This document shows, piece by piece, positions 54,360 through 64,000 of a stretch of DNA of 64,000 bases (positions are counted from its first letter, which is position 1; each line of letters starts with the position of its first letter). The notes below the pieces were generated by a model. The model searched no databases. It saw only the letters and a program-made list of their open reading frames with translations, and had not been told where the DNA came from. The translations under genes were made by a program, and so were the position numbers. Source of the DNA: Lichenostomus cassidix (taxonomy: Eukaryota > Chordata > Aves > Passeriformes > Meliphagidae); the NCBI GenBank assembly GCA_008360975.2, contig VLJF02000033.1:744001-808000 (forward strand), in the 5' to 3' direction.

Positions 54360-54910
54360 CATGCTTATGAAGCATCCCTGTGTCGCTCGTGTCCCTTGCC
54401 CTGCTGCCCCTGCCCCGGGGGCTTCAGCCGAGCCAGAGCCTCTTCCCAGTGCTCCCAGTCTGCCCGTGCAGCCTCCAGCAGCCAGCGAGGCCTTCAGCTG
54501 GGCCGGCAGAGAGGAGCTGCTGGGAGCTCCCAAATCAGTTGGGTTCCGTTTGTCCTTCCCAGCCTGGGGAACAACGATTTTGGGAGTTTTCTGCCCAAAC
54601 CCTGTCCGTTTTTCCGCTCAGCCCAAGAGGTTTGGGGAGATTTTGGCTTTTTGGGGGAAATCAAAGCGATGTGGGGACAAGGCGGGATTGTCCCTCAGCT
54701 GTGTTCTGACCAATCAGAGCTCGAGATCGAGGAGTGGCAGCAGAATCAGCCAATGGCAATGGGGGGGCGGGATCTCAAAAGACTATATAAAGAGGACACT
54801 GAGCGGCAGGAATCTCCCCTTAGGCTTTTTTAAAATGTCGGAGGAGAAAAAGGCCTGGAATGTCCCGGGCCGTGCTGGAGGCCAAGGAACCGCTGCTGCT
54901 CTGAAACGGC
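54360..54910 (+). promoter_or_regulatory. CCAAT/TATA promoter module P2, target unknown
   Basis: CCAAT at 54710 and 54750, GGGGGGGCGGGATC (GC box), TATATAAAG at 54784. An ATG at 54835 (MSEEKKAWNVPGRAGGQG) lies about 45 bases after the TATA box, in an open frame to about 54930. The same positions in P3 reach the window end at TTTTTTAAA. The encoded peptide is not recognised. Confidence 0.55.
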
Positions 54911-54929
54911 GGGAGGTGAAAACTGCTGT

Positions 54930-56300
54930 GACACTGTCCTCCTCACCCTGGTGTCCCTCGACAGCACACAATGCCTCAGGAACAGGCTGCTCCGGCAGGG
55001 TTCCCCCACAAGTCCCGCCAGCAGCCACTTCCATGGCTCTGCAGGAGCTTCCCATGGCTCAGGGTCTCTCTCAGGCATCCCCTGCTCCGGCCTGGGCTCC
55101 TGCTGGGGCTGCAGGGGAGTCCCTGCTCCATCCCGGCCTCACCCACAGCTCACACCGAGCTGGACCTGCAGCTCCAGGTCACACCGAGCTCCCGGCGGTT
55201 GAGGGCAGCAGCGATTCTTTTTCCTCCTGCCCGGGCTGGGACACTGCAGGGCTGAGGAGCCGAAAAGAGAATTTCTGCCACAACCCCGGGATTGTGCCTG
55301 GAGCGACTGGGGCGATTCTGTGCCGTGTGCAGAGCTCTTCCACCTCATTCCCATTGGCTGATTATGCCGTCACTCCTCATTCTCGCGCGGTGATTAGTCA
55401 GAATGGGGACAAGCACCGCCCTTGGTGCCGCCCCCTGTACCGCCATTGCTGGAGGGTCAGTGAGGGCTCGGGAGCGGCAGCGGCCGGGGCGCCGTGAGGC
55501 GGCGGAGCTCGGAGACGGCGGAGCTCGGCGGTGACCGCAGCGCAGCGACCCGGGGACAGGAGAGACACCTCTGTGCTACCCACAGCAAGCGGGACGAGCC
55601 AGCGCTGCTCCGGCACCGCCTCCTGCCGAGGCAGCAGCGGCAAGGAGACCGCGGGCAGCCGCTCCTTCAGCGGCCTCAGGCCAGCGGCAACACGGCGCCA
55701 CAGCCAGGGAGGGAGGGAGGGAGGGAGACGGGAGAAGGAAGCCGCCACAGCCCCCCTGCCGCCCCCTCCATCCCCTCCATCCGCCCGCAGCGAGCCCCGA
55801 GCCCCGGCACAAGCCAGCGCGGCTCCCAGCTGCTCTGAGGCTGTTTTTGAGCTCCCCGGGGTTCTGCAGAGACTCTCCGGCAGTGCCGACTGTGCTGCAC
55901 GAGCGATGCGATGTGAGAGGAACGGCGTTTGTGTTTCCCTCGCCGAGAGCAGCAATGGGTGCGGCAGAGATGTGCAAAGATGGGAGAAAGGAGGTGATCC
56001 GGACGAGAAGCGGGCAGTGAATTTGACTCAGACTCATCCCCCTTCCTGTGCCACTCCCGGGCTGTTTTATTGCACAGTCCTTCGGATGAGAACGGGCTGA
56101 GCAAGAAGCTGCAGGAAGGAAGCTCTGCTGTCCTGAACAGGCTCGGCGTGACCTGGAGCTGAAGGCGCTGGGAGCTGCGGATGAGTCCGGGATGGAGCAG
56201 GAATTCCCCTGCAGCCCCGGCAGGAGCCCCGGCTGGAGCAAGAGAAGTATTCCTCTCTATTTCTGCCCTGTTTCCTTTCACATTTATCCTTATTTGTGCA
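54930..56300 (-). other. Inverted pieces of promoter and lectin first-exon modules
   Basis: 55560-55835 on the minus strand is the lectin first-exon module (GGGAGCCGCGCTGGCTTGTG through CTGTGGGTAGCACAGAGGTG), here with a (GGGA)n run at 55710. 55060-55150 and 56180-56245 contain the GGATGGAGCAG-GA-TCCCCTGCAGCCCC segment in opposite orientations. No complete gene is present; this is a rearranged junction between units. Confidence 0.5.
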
Positions 56301-56604
56301 CATTTTTATACACTTTTACCTTTTCTGCTTGTTAATCTTTTAGCTCCTTGCTCCATGCAGCACCTTCAGAGGAACTGAAAATTCCTGTTGTCTGCCCTTG
56401 ATCAGTCTGTAAATTTTCTGAGATTCTGTACCTGTTTAGAAGTTACCACTCAATTTCCCACCACAGTGTGGCAAGGATTCTGCTGGGGAAATCCTGACAC
56501 ACCCAGAGCGGGCAGTAATTGATCTCTGGCTCACCTTTATCCCTGGCCTGGGTGAGGTTTGATAAGGTCAGTGATAAAGTAGCTGATGACAGGACTTTAC
56601 TCCT

Positions 56605-56911
56605 CTAATCCTGGGTTGGATCTTTATTCTCAGCAAAAACTGGGAGCTCTTTTCCCCAAACCAGTGAGGATTCCTGACAGATTTTACTGAGTTGTAAATT
56701 AAAAATAGAATTCATCCTTTTTCCTTTTCCAGTACCTTGTGGCCAGTGTGGAGTGGGTAAATCCCACAGAGTTCCCAAAGCCTTGCTGACTTGTCCCACT
56801 GTTCTTGCTATAAAATGGGACCCTCTGGCTGAGGACATTCTTGAAAGAGCTCCAAAGTGTGCAATGATTTGATTTAGCAATATTTTCACTACTGCTTTTG
56901 CAGGGAAACAC
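56605..56911 (-). pseudogene. ERV integrase fragment
   Basis: Minus-strand frame with an integrase-core segment: ARGSHFIARTVGQV, then LGTLWDLPTPHWPQG, then GKRMNSIFNLQLSKICQ. This order (glutamate-containing GK-RMN helix after the WDL-TP motif) is typical of gammaretrovirus-like integrases. The catalytic Glu position reads Lys (GKGKRMN), and stops lie on both sides. Unrelated in sequence detail to the integrase at 13.5 kb. Confidence 0.65.
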
Positions 56912-59220
56912 TTCTAGTCACCTGGAAATTGCACCGATTAAGACAATTATCACTCTCAATACACAGAAATTCTTTGAAGTCAATTTACCAAAAACCTCAT
57001 TGGGAATTTCCAGATTTGAGAGCCCCAACACTTTATTCACAGTATTGGGGTTATTTCTTCTACATGTGCCACACTTCTGAGTCTTTGAAGGAACAATTTC
57101 AGTTATTTTGGAATTAAATCCTGTCTTAGAACCTGTCTAGAATTTAACACTTCAGTTCACTGACAAACTCTCTCACCATGGTCAGGTTTAATAACTGGTA
57201 GAGTGATCTCTCGTCAGGAAACCAAAACGTGTGCTCCTTTTCTCTGCGGCTGTTTTTGGCCCTGGGAGCCAAATAATTTCATTATTTTCATCCTGTTTGG
57301 TTCTCTGTTGTGCTCTGCAGTGCAGAACGGAAACTTCAGCTGGTTTTGCTCTTCCTGTAGTCTTAGATCAACATGAACTCTGCTGATAACAAAGCTCTCT
57401 CTGCTCAGAGTGCACTAAGGCAAACCACACTTACAGTCCCTCCAGATCTTTACTTTTCTTTCCCTCAGTTGCAATGTCCATGTTAAAGCAACCATTTAGT
57501 CCTTCTGTGCTGAAACAACTCATGGCAGAGCAGAGCATTAGATTAAATAACGTCATTCAGGGTGGTCACTGCAAATCCTGCAATGCATTTTCTGTTGAAA
57601 AAACAAAAAGTTACTTTTTTCTGTGGTGTTTCCAATCTGGGTTCTCAGTCAGGCTTGCCTTTGAAGCTGGGCTAGAATAAACTTCTTGTGATTGTTTGGA
57701 GTGTTTCTGATTTTGGAGCCCAACAGAAGCACAGCAGCATTTTGAATTTCAAAGGTAATTTCCTGTCCCACTGTACAACAGGACCGAGCTCAGTCAGTGG
57801 CTCCTCTGGTGTCCCAAACCCTTCTGTCCCACCTGTGTCCCACAGACCTCAGGCTCTGTCCCAGAGAGAATTTTGGGATCCTGATTTAGCAGCTCCACGG
57901 CTGTGACTCCTCACTAGCAGCTGGGCCATCCTTGGCTCAGAACACTGATCTGTTCAGGAAAATTGGCAGTGACTCCTCCCTGAGCCACTGGGAATTGTGG
58001 TGGAACACCTTGGGAAAGATTTTGGCTCTCAGAAGTGAATAATTCAAAAGATCCCTGGGACCTGCCAAGCCCAGAGCCAGAATTACCAGTGTTTGCTTTT
58101 GGTTTTGGTGCAAAGCCTGAGTATGATCAGCCAAAACAATAAAATCTTTATGGGTAATTTCAAAAGTCCATATCATAATCAATAATTCCTGATCCATGCC
58201 CTGATCATTCCAAGGCAAGTCTGCAACTCCCTCACAGTTTATGTCTCCTGCTCAGTTGAATTTATGCTTGGGAATTTCAAAATCCACAACTTTTAACATC
58301 AGAGAATTTCAAACCCTTTTCCCAGTAAATTTCCTCCTAATAATGGTTCTGGAGAGCTGGGCAGTGCAAAAATCCATGAATTATCCATCATTTCCCCAGT
58401 TTGAATTCAATTAGATGGAAAAGGTGCTCATTTCACTGACAATTGTGACAAAGTCACCACTTAATTCCCCTTGCAGGATGTTTAATTTGGAATAAACAGC
58501 TCCTGTGCCTACCAAAAATCCCAATTTTCCATTTCCCAGAAGCTCTGCTGGGGTAGAAACTTCTGGTTCTCTTCACAATTTCTCTGCTGTTGCCAGGAGA
58601 AAGAGCTCAGAGGAGTCCTGGGTTTCACCTGAGGGTCCCAATGTCCATCCTTTTATAAAATGCACTTGGATTTGTTCTCAGTCTTCCTAATGAAGATTGA
58701 AGAACTGAATCCCAAAGCAATCCTCCCCCTCCCTGGTAGCTGATTTCATCTCTATTTGCTATCACTCTGAGTTTTGTCATCTCCTGATGATTTGGGGTTT
58801 TATTTGGGGTAGGATTTACCTCTCATGAAATGTCAAGGAGTTTACCACTATGGAAAGCTCAGTGCCCTGGAATCTCTGTTGTTTAACTGTCACATTATCA
58901 CAAAATTTTCCTATCAAACAATGCCAGGTGGTTTTGACCTTCCTGGTGAGCTTTTATTATCTTTTTTTGCTTCCTTGTTTCCACATGAAGCTGCCTATTT
59001 AACCCTCTGTGCAGTTGACTTTACACCTGAATTTACACCTCAATTTTCTTTCTCCTGACAATCTCAGTGCTTAGAGCAGACTTGGCCTTGGCTGCAGATG
59101 GAACAATAGTGAAATTAATTGTACTTATTATCAGAGAGACCAGAGGAGGAGAATGAGAAGTGAGACAACTCCTAAGTTAAACAACTTCCCTCGCCCTCTG
59201 CCTCCTTCCCGATTCCCAGT
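56912..59220. other. AT-richer stretch, no supported gene
   Basis: Short open frames occur on both strands (for example 57474-57680 plus and 57937-58218 minus) but none shows a recognisable domain, splice-site set or repeat. Its position next to the integrase fragment suggests decayed ERV internal sequence on the minus strand. Not shown. Confidence 0.35.
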
Positions 59221-59224
59221 TTAC

Positions 59225-59360
59225 CAGTTTAGCAGTACTTTAACTTGTCTGATCCTTTTACTTATGCCTTAACCAACATCTTGACAATTCAACAGAGGAG
59301 CAACACTTAGCAGCATTTAACTTGGCTTATAACTTTGACTTAAACTCACTTACAGGCCTG
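59225..59360 (+). repeat. Short copy of the 65-70 bp tandem repeat before L3
   Basis: AATTCAACAGAGGAGCAACACTTAGCAGCATTTAACTTGG matches 36540-36590, and the following ACAGGCCTGA to CAGATATCCGAGGC also matches. It shows that 36.3-37.35 kb and 59.2-59.7 kb derive from one duplicated segment, including the GGACCAGAGAGATGGGCTTT box (37325 and 59680). Confidence 0.6.
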
Positions 59361-60029
59361 ACTTACTCAGATATCCGAGGCGCTGAAACTCCTCAGAGCA
59401 GAATTTCTGCCACAATTTCCAGAGCACAGTGTGCACACAGAGTCAGTTGCTGTCAGGAAATCTCCTCAAGTACAGGAAATCCTCACTCCGGATGCTTTTG
59501 CATCTCCCCAGCGGACAAAGGGTGGAGCTCGAGGAGTTGGCAGATCAGCCCAGGGTCTCTTGTTTGGGGATCCCTGAGTGCAGCAAACGGGAGAGTTCTG
59601 AGCTCGGAGAGGCATCACTCAGAGTGAGGAGCTGCTCCAGGAGAGCTCCGAGGGGCTCATTTTGGGTCGCTGTTTATAGGACCAGAGAGATGGGCTTTAG
59701 TCACAGCCATGTTTCATCCTGGCTGCACTTATGGCTGCCAACTTGCTCTGAAAGTGAGATAGCAGGCATGTTGAGCCATGCAGAAGGGATAAAAAGCACG
59801 TAGGGCTGTTGGTAGGGATCAGAGGTGCTGGTTGGATCCGTGTCTGGGTGATAACTGTGGTTGTGACCAAACCAAGTGGAGCTCAGCAAAGGGGCTGTTT
59901 ATCAGGTCATTATTTAACTGTTAGTACAGCCGGGAAAAAAGCCAGAGAAACCGCCTCGGGTGCAAGGGTCGTGTCTAGGAGCATTGCCTCAGTCCTATTA
60001 TCTGATCCTCCTGCCAGTCCTTGTTCTCG

Positions 60030-60235
60030 CGTATGGATTGGTCAGAGCTGGTCGATATAAATGCCCTCTGGGGCGGTAATCAAGTGTCTTGGCATTGACA
60101 GCGCCGAGTACCGGAGCGTCTGTGAGACCCCAGAGCGGCGGCAGCGACTGGAGCAGAGCCCAGAGCGGCGGCAGTGGCCAGAGCGGACCTCGGAGCGGCG
60201 GCGGGGCTCGGAGAGACCCCAGTGCAGGTGGGAGC
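60030..60235 (+). promoter_or_regulatory. Promoter and first exon of lectin L3
   Basis: Inverted CCAAT (GGATTGGTCAG) at 60037 and GATATAAATGCC TATA-like box at 60053 lie 15 bases apart, followed by AGTGTCTTGGCATTGACAGC as a likely start. First exon with repeated CAGAGCGGCGGCAG words ends CAGTGCAG/GTGGGAG near 60231. Unlike L1 and L2, no ZNF gene lies directly upstream. Confidence 0.6.
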
Positions 60236-61027
60236 CGCGCTGGCTTGTGCCGGAGCTCGGAGCTCGCTGTGGGCAGCGGTGGTGGCAGGGTTTCCGGGTG
60301 TGGCACGTTCGTCCTCCCGGTTCCCCCCGTGTCCCCCCTGTGTCCTCCCGGTCCTCCCCGCGTGCTCCACATGGCCTGAGGCCGCTGAGGGAGCGGCTGC
60401 CCGCGGTCTCCTTGCTGCTGCTGCCTCGGCAGGAGGCGGTGCCGCAGCACCGCTGGCTCGTCCCGCTTGCTGTGGGTAGCACAGAGGTGTCTCCCCTGTC
60501 CCCGGGACAGTTTCTGGCCATGCGGGACCTGGCTGGGAGCCCCCGGTGCAGCGGGAGATGTCCGTGCCCGGGGCTGGGGTGGGACGGGAGGAACCTGAAC
60601 GTCTTTCATAACCCAAAGCACTCAGGAACAGAAGGAGCGTTCAGTGGAGGCGAGGGAGCCTCGTCCCGCCCTGTTGCTTCGGGGGCAGAACCGCCCAGGC
60701 TTCGCCTTCCCTGCCAGGCTGCGCCTCCTGTTCCACACAGGAACCGAAACGGCGCTGCCAGCACTCGCTGTCCCTGAGCTCCAACCCTCAGCACAGGGCA
60801 TGCAGGGGACAATGCTGAGCCCCTCAGGGCTGCTGGTTCTTCCACCCCAGCAGGCTGAGCCCGATCCGCAGCTGCCCTGTTCCTGCACTCGGCAGCTCCC
60901 GGGCGCTGTCCCTAACTGTCCCTAACTGTCCCTGCCTGTCCCAGCCCGGAGCTGCACAGCCAGAGGGGTTGGGGCTGCAGGGCCGAGCTGGGCCCGGAGC
61001 TCTCTGACACTGTGTTTGTGTCCCCAG

Positions 61028-62971
61028 GTGCTGCTGGGGAGCAGAGACAGGGCAGGACTGAGCTGGCAGCGCCCTCCAGAGCCAGCACCAGCCGGGGCCG
61101 CTCATCGTGTGCTCCACAGTCGGCCAGGACAGTGGTTGTAAAAGTGCAACGGAAGATGGACTCGGTGTTTGTGCACCATCAGTGCTGATGTCTGGGGAAC
61201 AAGATCAGTCTTCTAAGTTCGCACTGAGTCAAGATGTGAAGAGTGGATTCTGCCCTGGGGATGTAGAGGCTGCTGGAGACATCCTTCAGGTGCAAGGTCC
61301 TTTTGATGAGGACCAGAGCTATGACAGCTGTATGTCTGTAGGGAGCCAAGGGAAGGAGAGTGGCTATGGCTCCAGCTCTGGAAGCCCAGAGGAGCACCAG
61401 AATCCTGAGGACGGGTCAGGAACTGAGCACACAGAGCTGCCTCAGGTGCCACATCCTGCTTCTCACAACTGGAGAGATTCGATTTGTCAGTCTGAAATGA
61501 GACCAAGGAGGGGTGAAGCTACTGTTGAGATTCCCGAGGATGCCCTGGGTGCCCAGAATGGATCAGCAACCAGAGGGACATCAGCAAATAGGGATCAGCA
61601 AACAGAGCTGCCAGACCCTGCTGGGCACAGGCAGGGAGAAGCTGCTTCTCTGTTGGGGCAGAGTGAATCCCAGCCCAGGGATCAGATTGGAGAGGAGTGC
61701 CCAGACGGATCAGCAATGGGAGTCACACACATAAAGACCCGCAGAGGATATATCTGGGTGAGTGCAGAGCCAGTGCTGTGGCCTCTAGGGAGGGGACAGT
61801 GTGAGCTCAGGAGCACAGGGCTGGCAGGGTGTTGCTGTGTCCAGGGCTATGAAAGAGGCCTTGTGCTCTGCTGGGACTGACAGCCCTGGCTGTCCCTGGC
61901 CCAGGACAGTTCTGCTGCAGGCTGTCCCCGGTCAGTGTCCCTGTCCTTTATCTCTCCTGCTGCCAGCTGAGTGAGGGGCAAATGGGCTGCGGGTTCCTTC
62001 CTGCTCAGGACAGCTCCATCCTCATGGCCTGCAGCTATTTCCGGCTCCTGTTGAGTGGATCAGATCCCATCCCGTGCTCACCCTGGCTGTGCTGACTCTG
62101 CTCCTGCTCCTGGCTGTGGCTCTGGCGGTGTCCTTGGCTGCTGTGTCAGGTAAGGAGGAGCAGCAGCCTCAGCCCAACCCCTTGGGGCACTGCGGGCTCA
62201 CTGCTCCCTCACGGCCGGGATCGTCCCTCAGCCCCGCTCTGACCAATCAGCGCGCGGGAGAACGAGGAGTGACGGCTGAATCAGCCAATCGTCGCGTGTT
62301 GGGGCTTTGAGCGGGAAAATGGGAGCTCGGGCTGCTCCGTGAGGAGAGAATCCTCAGAGCTTCTGTTCGCTCTGCAGAGAGGAAGACAAAGAGACTCTCC
62401 GGTTACTCCTGACACTCCATGGCTGCTGGCCTGTCCCAAGGGTTGGATTGGGTACAACGGGATCTGCTACTTCCTCTCGAGGGATCACCTCTCCTGGGAT
62501 CAGGCTCAGGCTCGGTGCTCTGAGCTCGGGCCTCCCTGGCTGTGCTCAAGGACTGGGAAATGGTGAGTGAGAGATGTGGGGGGTTTTGGGTGGCCGAAGG
62601 GAGCCTGGGGAGCTCCTGGGCCAGGGGTGCAGCTCCCACTGTTGGCTCCTCTCTGCTTGCCAGGAGTTCCTGTTCCTCCTCAGTGGGAATGACGATTACT
62701 GGCTCGGGCTGCACAGACAGAGCCAGTGGCTGCAGTGGGTGGATGGCAGCAACTTCAGCTCCTTGTGAGTCGTGGGGGCACAGGCAGGGCATTGGGGGCA
62801 CTGGGGCACAAGCTGTTCCCCTGTGATTCCAGCAATGTCTCTGTGTTTCCTTGCAGGGTTCCTGTGCTGGGCAATGCAGGGTGTGTGCACCTGGCTGAGA
62901 ATTATCTCGGGAGTGCGATCTGTTCAAATGACATGCAGTATATCTGCAGCAGGCCCCAAACCCACCAGTAA
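61028..62971 (+). pseudogene. C-type-lectin-like receptor L3 with long tail
   Basis: Tail exon 61028-61757, open from ATG at 61188 for 190 codons (MSGEQDQSSKFAL, YDSCMS, KESGYGSSSGSPEE, VEIPEDALGAQNG), far longer than the 53-77 residues in L2 and L1. The usual membrane-exon acceptor CCAG is CCGG here; an upstream CTGCAG at 62034 fits in frame, giving LFPAPVEWI then LAVLTLLLLLAVALAVSLAAVSG, donor at 62150. Lectin exons: about 62378-62562 (KGWIGYNGICYFLSRD), 62664-62764 (NDDYWLGLHRQSQWLQWVDGS), 62857-62971 (GNAGCVHLAENYLG, YICSRPQTHQ-stop). One G is missing at CTCGGGCC (about 62530), shifting into PPWLCSRTGKW as in L1. The most complete lectin here, but its fold is broken unless that base is a sequencing error. 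Confidence 0.75.
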
Positions 62972-63289
62972 TGGGGAATGGAGGAAGGATATTTTCCGAG
63001 CTGGGCAGTCTCAGCTTCACCTCATCCCCCCAGCATGGGGATTTCCTTCCTCAGCTGAAGTGTCTGCCTTGCACTGATCTTCAGGGTTCTGCAGGAGATG
63101 AACCTGCAGGAAGAGATGATGAGAAAATGCATGTGTGGCTGTCTGGGCTTGGCCTGGGGGTTCTTTTGTCATTCTGAAAGCTTCACAAAAGTCATGTTTC
63201 TCTTGCACTCTGTATGTTTACAAACCAGGTACATATATATTTGTATGTCCCTGTGGATTCAGCTGTGAAATGTTTGCTGCCTTATGAAT

Positions 63290-63420
63290 GTGACCTTGGC
63301 TGGTGTAAGGTTCTGATAATACCAAAGTCATGATTTGACCCCAGTGGGGCCATTTGCTTAAGGGTTGGACTGCATCCTTGTGGGTCCCTTCCAACTCAGA
63401 GCGTTCGCTGAGATGTCCTT
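63290..63420 (+). mobile_element. CR1-derived tail after L3
   Basis: GGGTTGGACTGCATCCTTGT, GGGTCCCTTCCAACTCAGAG and CGTTCGCTGAG follow the CR1 3' end order. Position relative to the lectin stop is the same as after L1 and L2. Confidence 0.65.
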
Positions 63421-63519
63421 CTGTGACCTCCACCAGTATTTATGGTGTAAATGTTGTTGTTATTTCCTTCATTACTTTATTACTTTTGTACTAAATGCTA
63501 ATCAAAGCCGCACTGTCTG

Positions 63520-64000
63520 TCGTGTCCCCTCAGCACCTGCAGCCCTGTCCCTTGCCCTGCTCCCCCTGCCCCCGGGGCTGCATGCCAAGCCAGATCATCT
63601 TCCCAGTGCTCCCAGTGCTCCCAGTCTGCCCGTGCAGCCTCCAGCAGCCAGCGAGGCCTTCAGCTGGGCCGGCAGAGAGGAGCTGCTGGGAGCTCCCAAA
63701 TCAGTTTGGTTCCGTTTGTCCTTCCCAGCCTGGGGAACAACGATTTTGGGAGTTTTCTGCCCAAACCCTGTCCATTTTTCCGCTCAGCCCAAGGGGTTTG
63801 GGGAGATTTTGGCTTTTTGGGGGAAATCAAAGCGATGTGGGGACAAGGCGGGATTGTCCCTCAGCTGTGTTCTGACCAATCAGAGCTCGAGATCGAGGAG
63901 TGGCGGCAGAATCAGCCAATGACAATGGGGGGGCGGGATCTCAAAAGACTATATAAAGAGGACACTGACCGGCAGGAATCTCCCCTTCGGCTTTTTTAAA
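63520..64000 (+). promoter_or_regulatory. CCAAT/TATA promoter module P3, cut by window end
   Basis: Third copy of the P1/P2 module: CCAAT at 63876 and 63916, GC-rich GGGGGGGCGGG, TATATAAAG at about 63950. It matches P2 to the last base (CTTTTTTAAA), where the ATG would follow. The target gene lies beyond the window. Confidence 0.55.

Noticed and set aside
57937..58218. 93-codon minus-strand frame as a retroviral gene
   Set aside because: Position next to an integrase fragment is suggestive, but no retroviral motif is visible in it.

Overview
The window is vertebrate, almost certainly bird, and probably songbird, DNA. The evidence is 3' ends of CR1-type LINEs, several families of avian-style endogenous retroviruses (ERVs) and LTRs, compact GC-rich genes with canonical GT-AG introns, and a combination of MHC class II beta, C-type-lectin-like and C2H2 zinc-finger (ZNF) genes. 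That combination resembles the MHC-Y region of galliform birds. The resemblance is inferred from gene content; no species can be named from the sequence. Nothing here is bacterial or viral in the free-living sense.

Layout. 1-2460: the 3' part of an old ERV (reverse transcriptase tail, RNase H, integrase, a short membrane-anchor ORF and a 3' LTR), full of G-to-A-type stop codons. 2461-10460 and about 18419-26427: the two arms of an inverted repeat of about 8 kb. Each arm carries, from outside to inside, a scrap of MHC class IIB intron 1, a CR1 end, one lone 54-bp collagen exon, a nested LTR, a lectin-type first exon, and the 3' exon of a ZNF gene. 10461-10960: an assembly gap of exactly 500 N inside the ZNF of the left arm. 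On its two sides lie parts of two different ZNF paralogues. 12771-17026: the spacer, made of integrase and envelope fragments of another ERV with an LTR inside the envelope gene.

26350-64000 is a tandem, partly inverted series built from one repeated theme: MHC class IIB 3' end, then a ZNF gene, then a C-type-lectin gene. Unit 1 holds IIB pseudogene 1, ZNF-A and lectin L1 (26.4-34.4 kb). Unit 2 holds ZNF-B with a hybrid promoter and a truncated lectin start cut by an LTR and an inverted IIB exon (38.2-43.1 kb). Unit 3 holds the IIB 3' part, ZNF-C and lectin L2 (45.1-54.3 kb). A last lectin, L3, spans 60.0-63.0 kb. A CCAAT/TATA promoter module of unknown target follows each of the three lectin genes.

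State of the genes. All MHC IIB copies are incomplete. All three lectin genes carry a reading-frame break near the end of the first lectin-domain exon. The ZNF arrays are mostly open and could be functional, with 7 to 26 fingers. Two have lost their last finger, and one (ZNF-B) seems to have switched reading frame with a newly made ATG. The picture is a fast birth-and-death immune-type gene region with heavy retroelement load, inversions and gene conversion. Some of the structure, above all the palindrome and the gap junction, could be an assembly effect.
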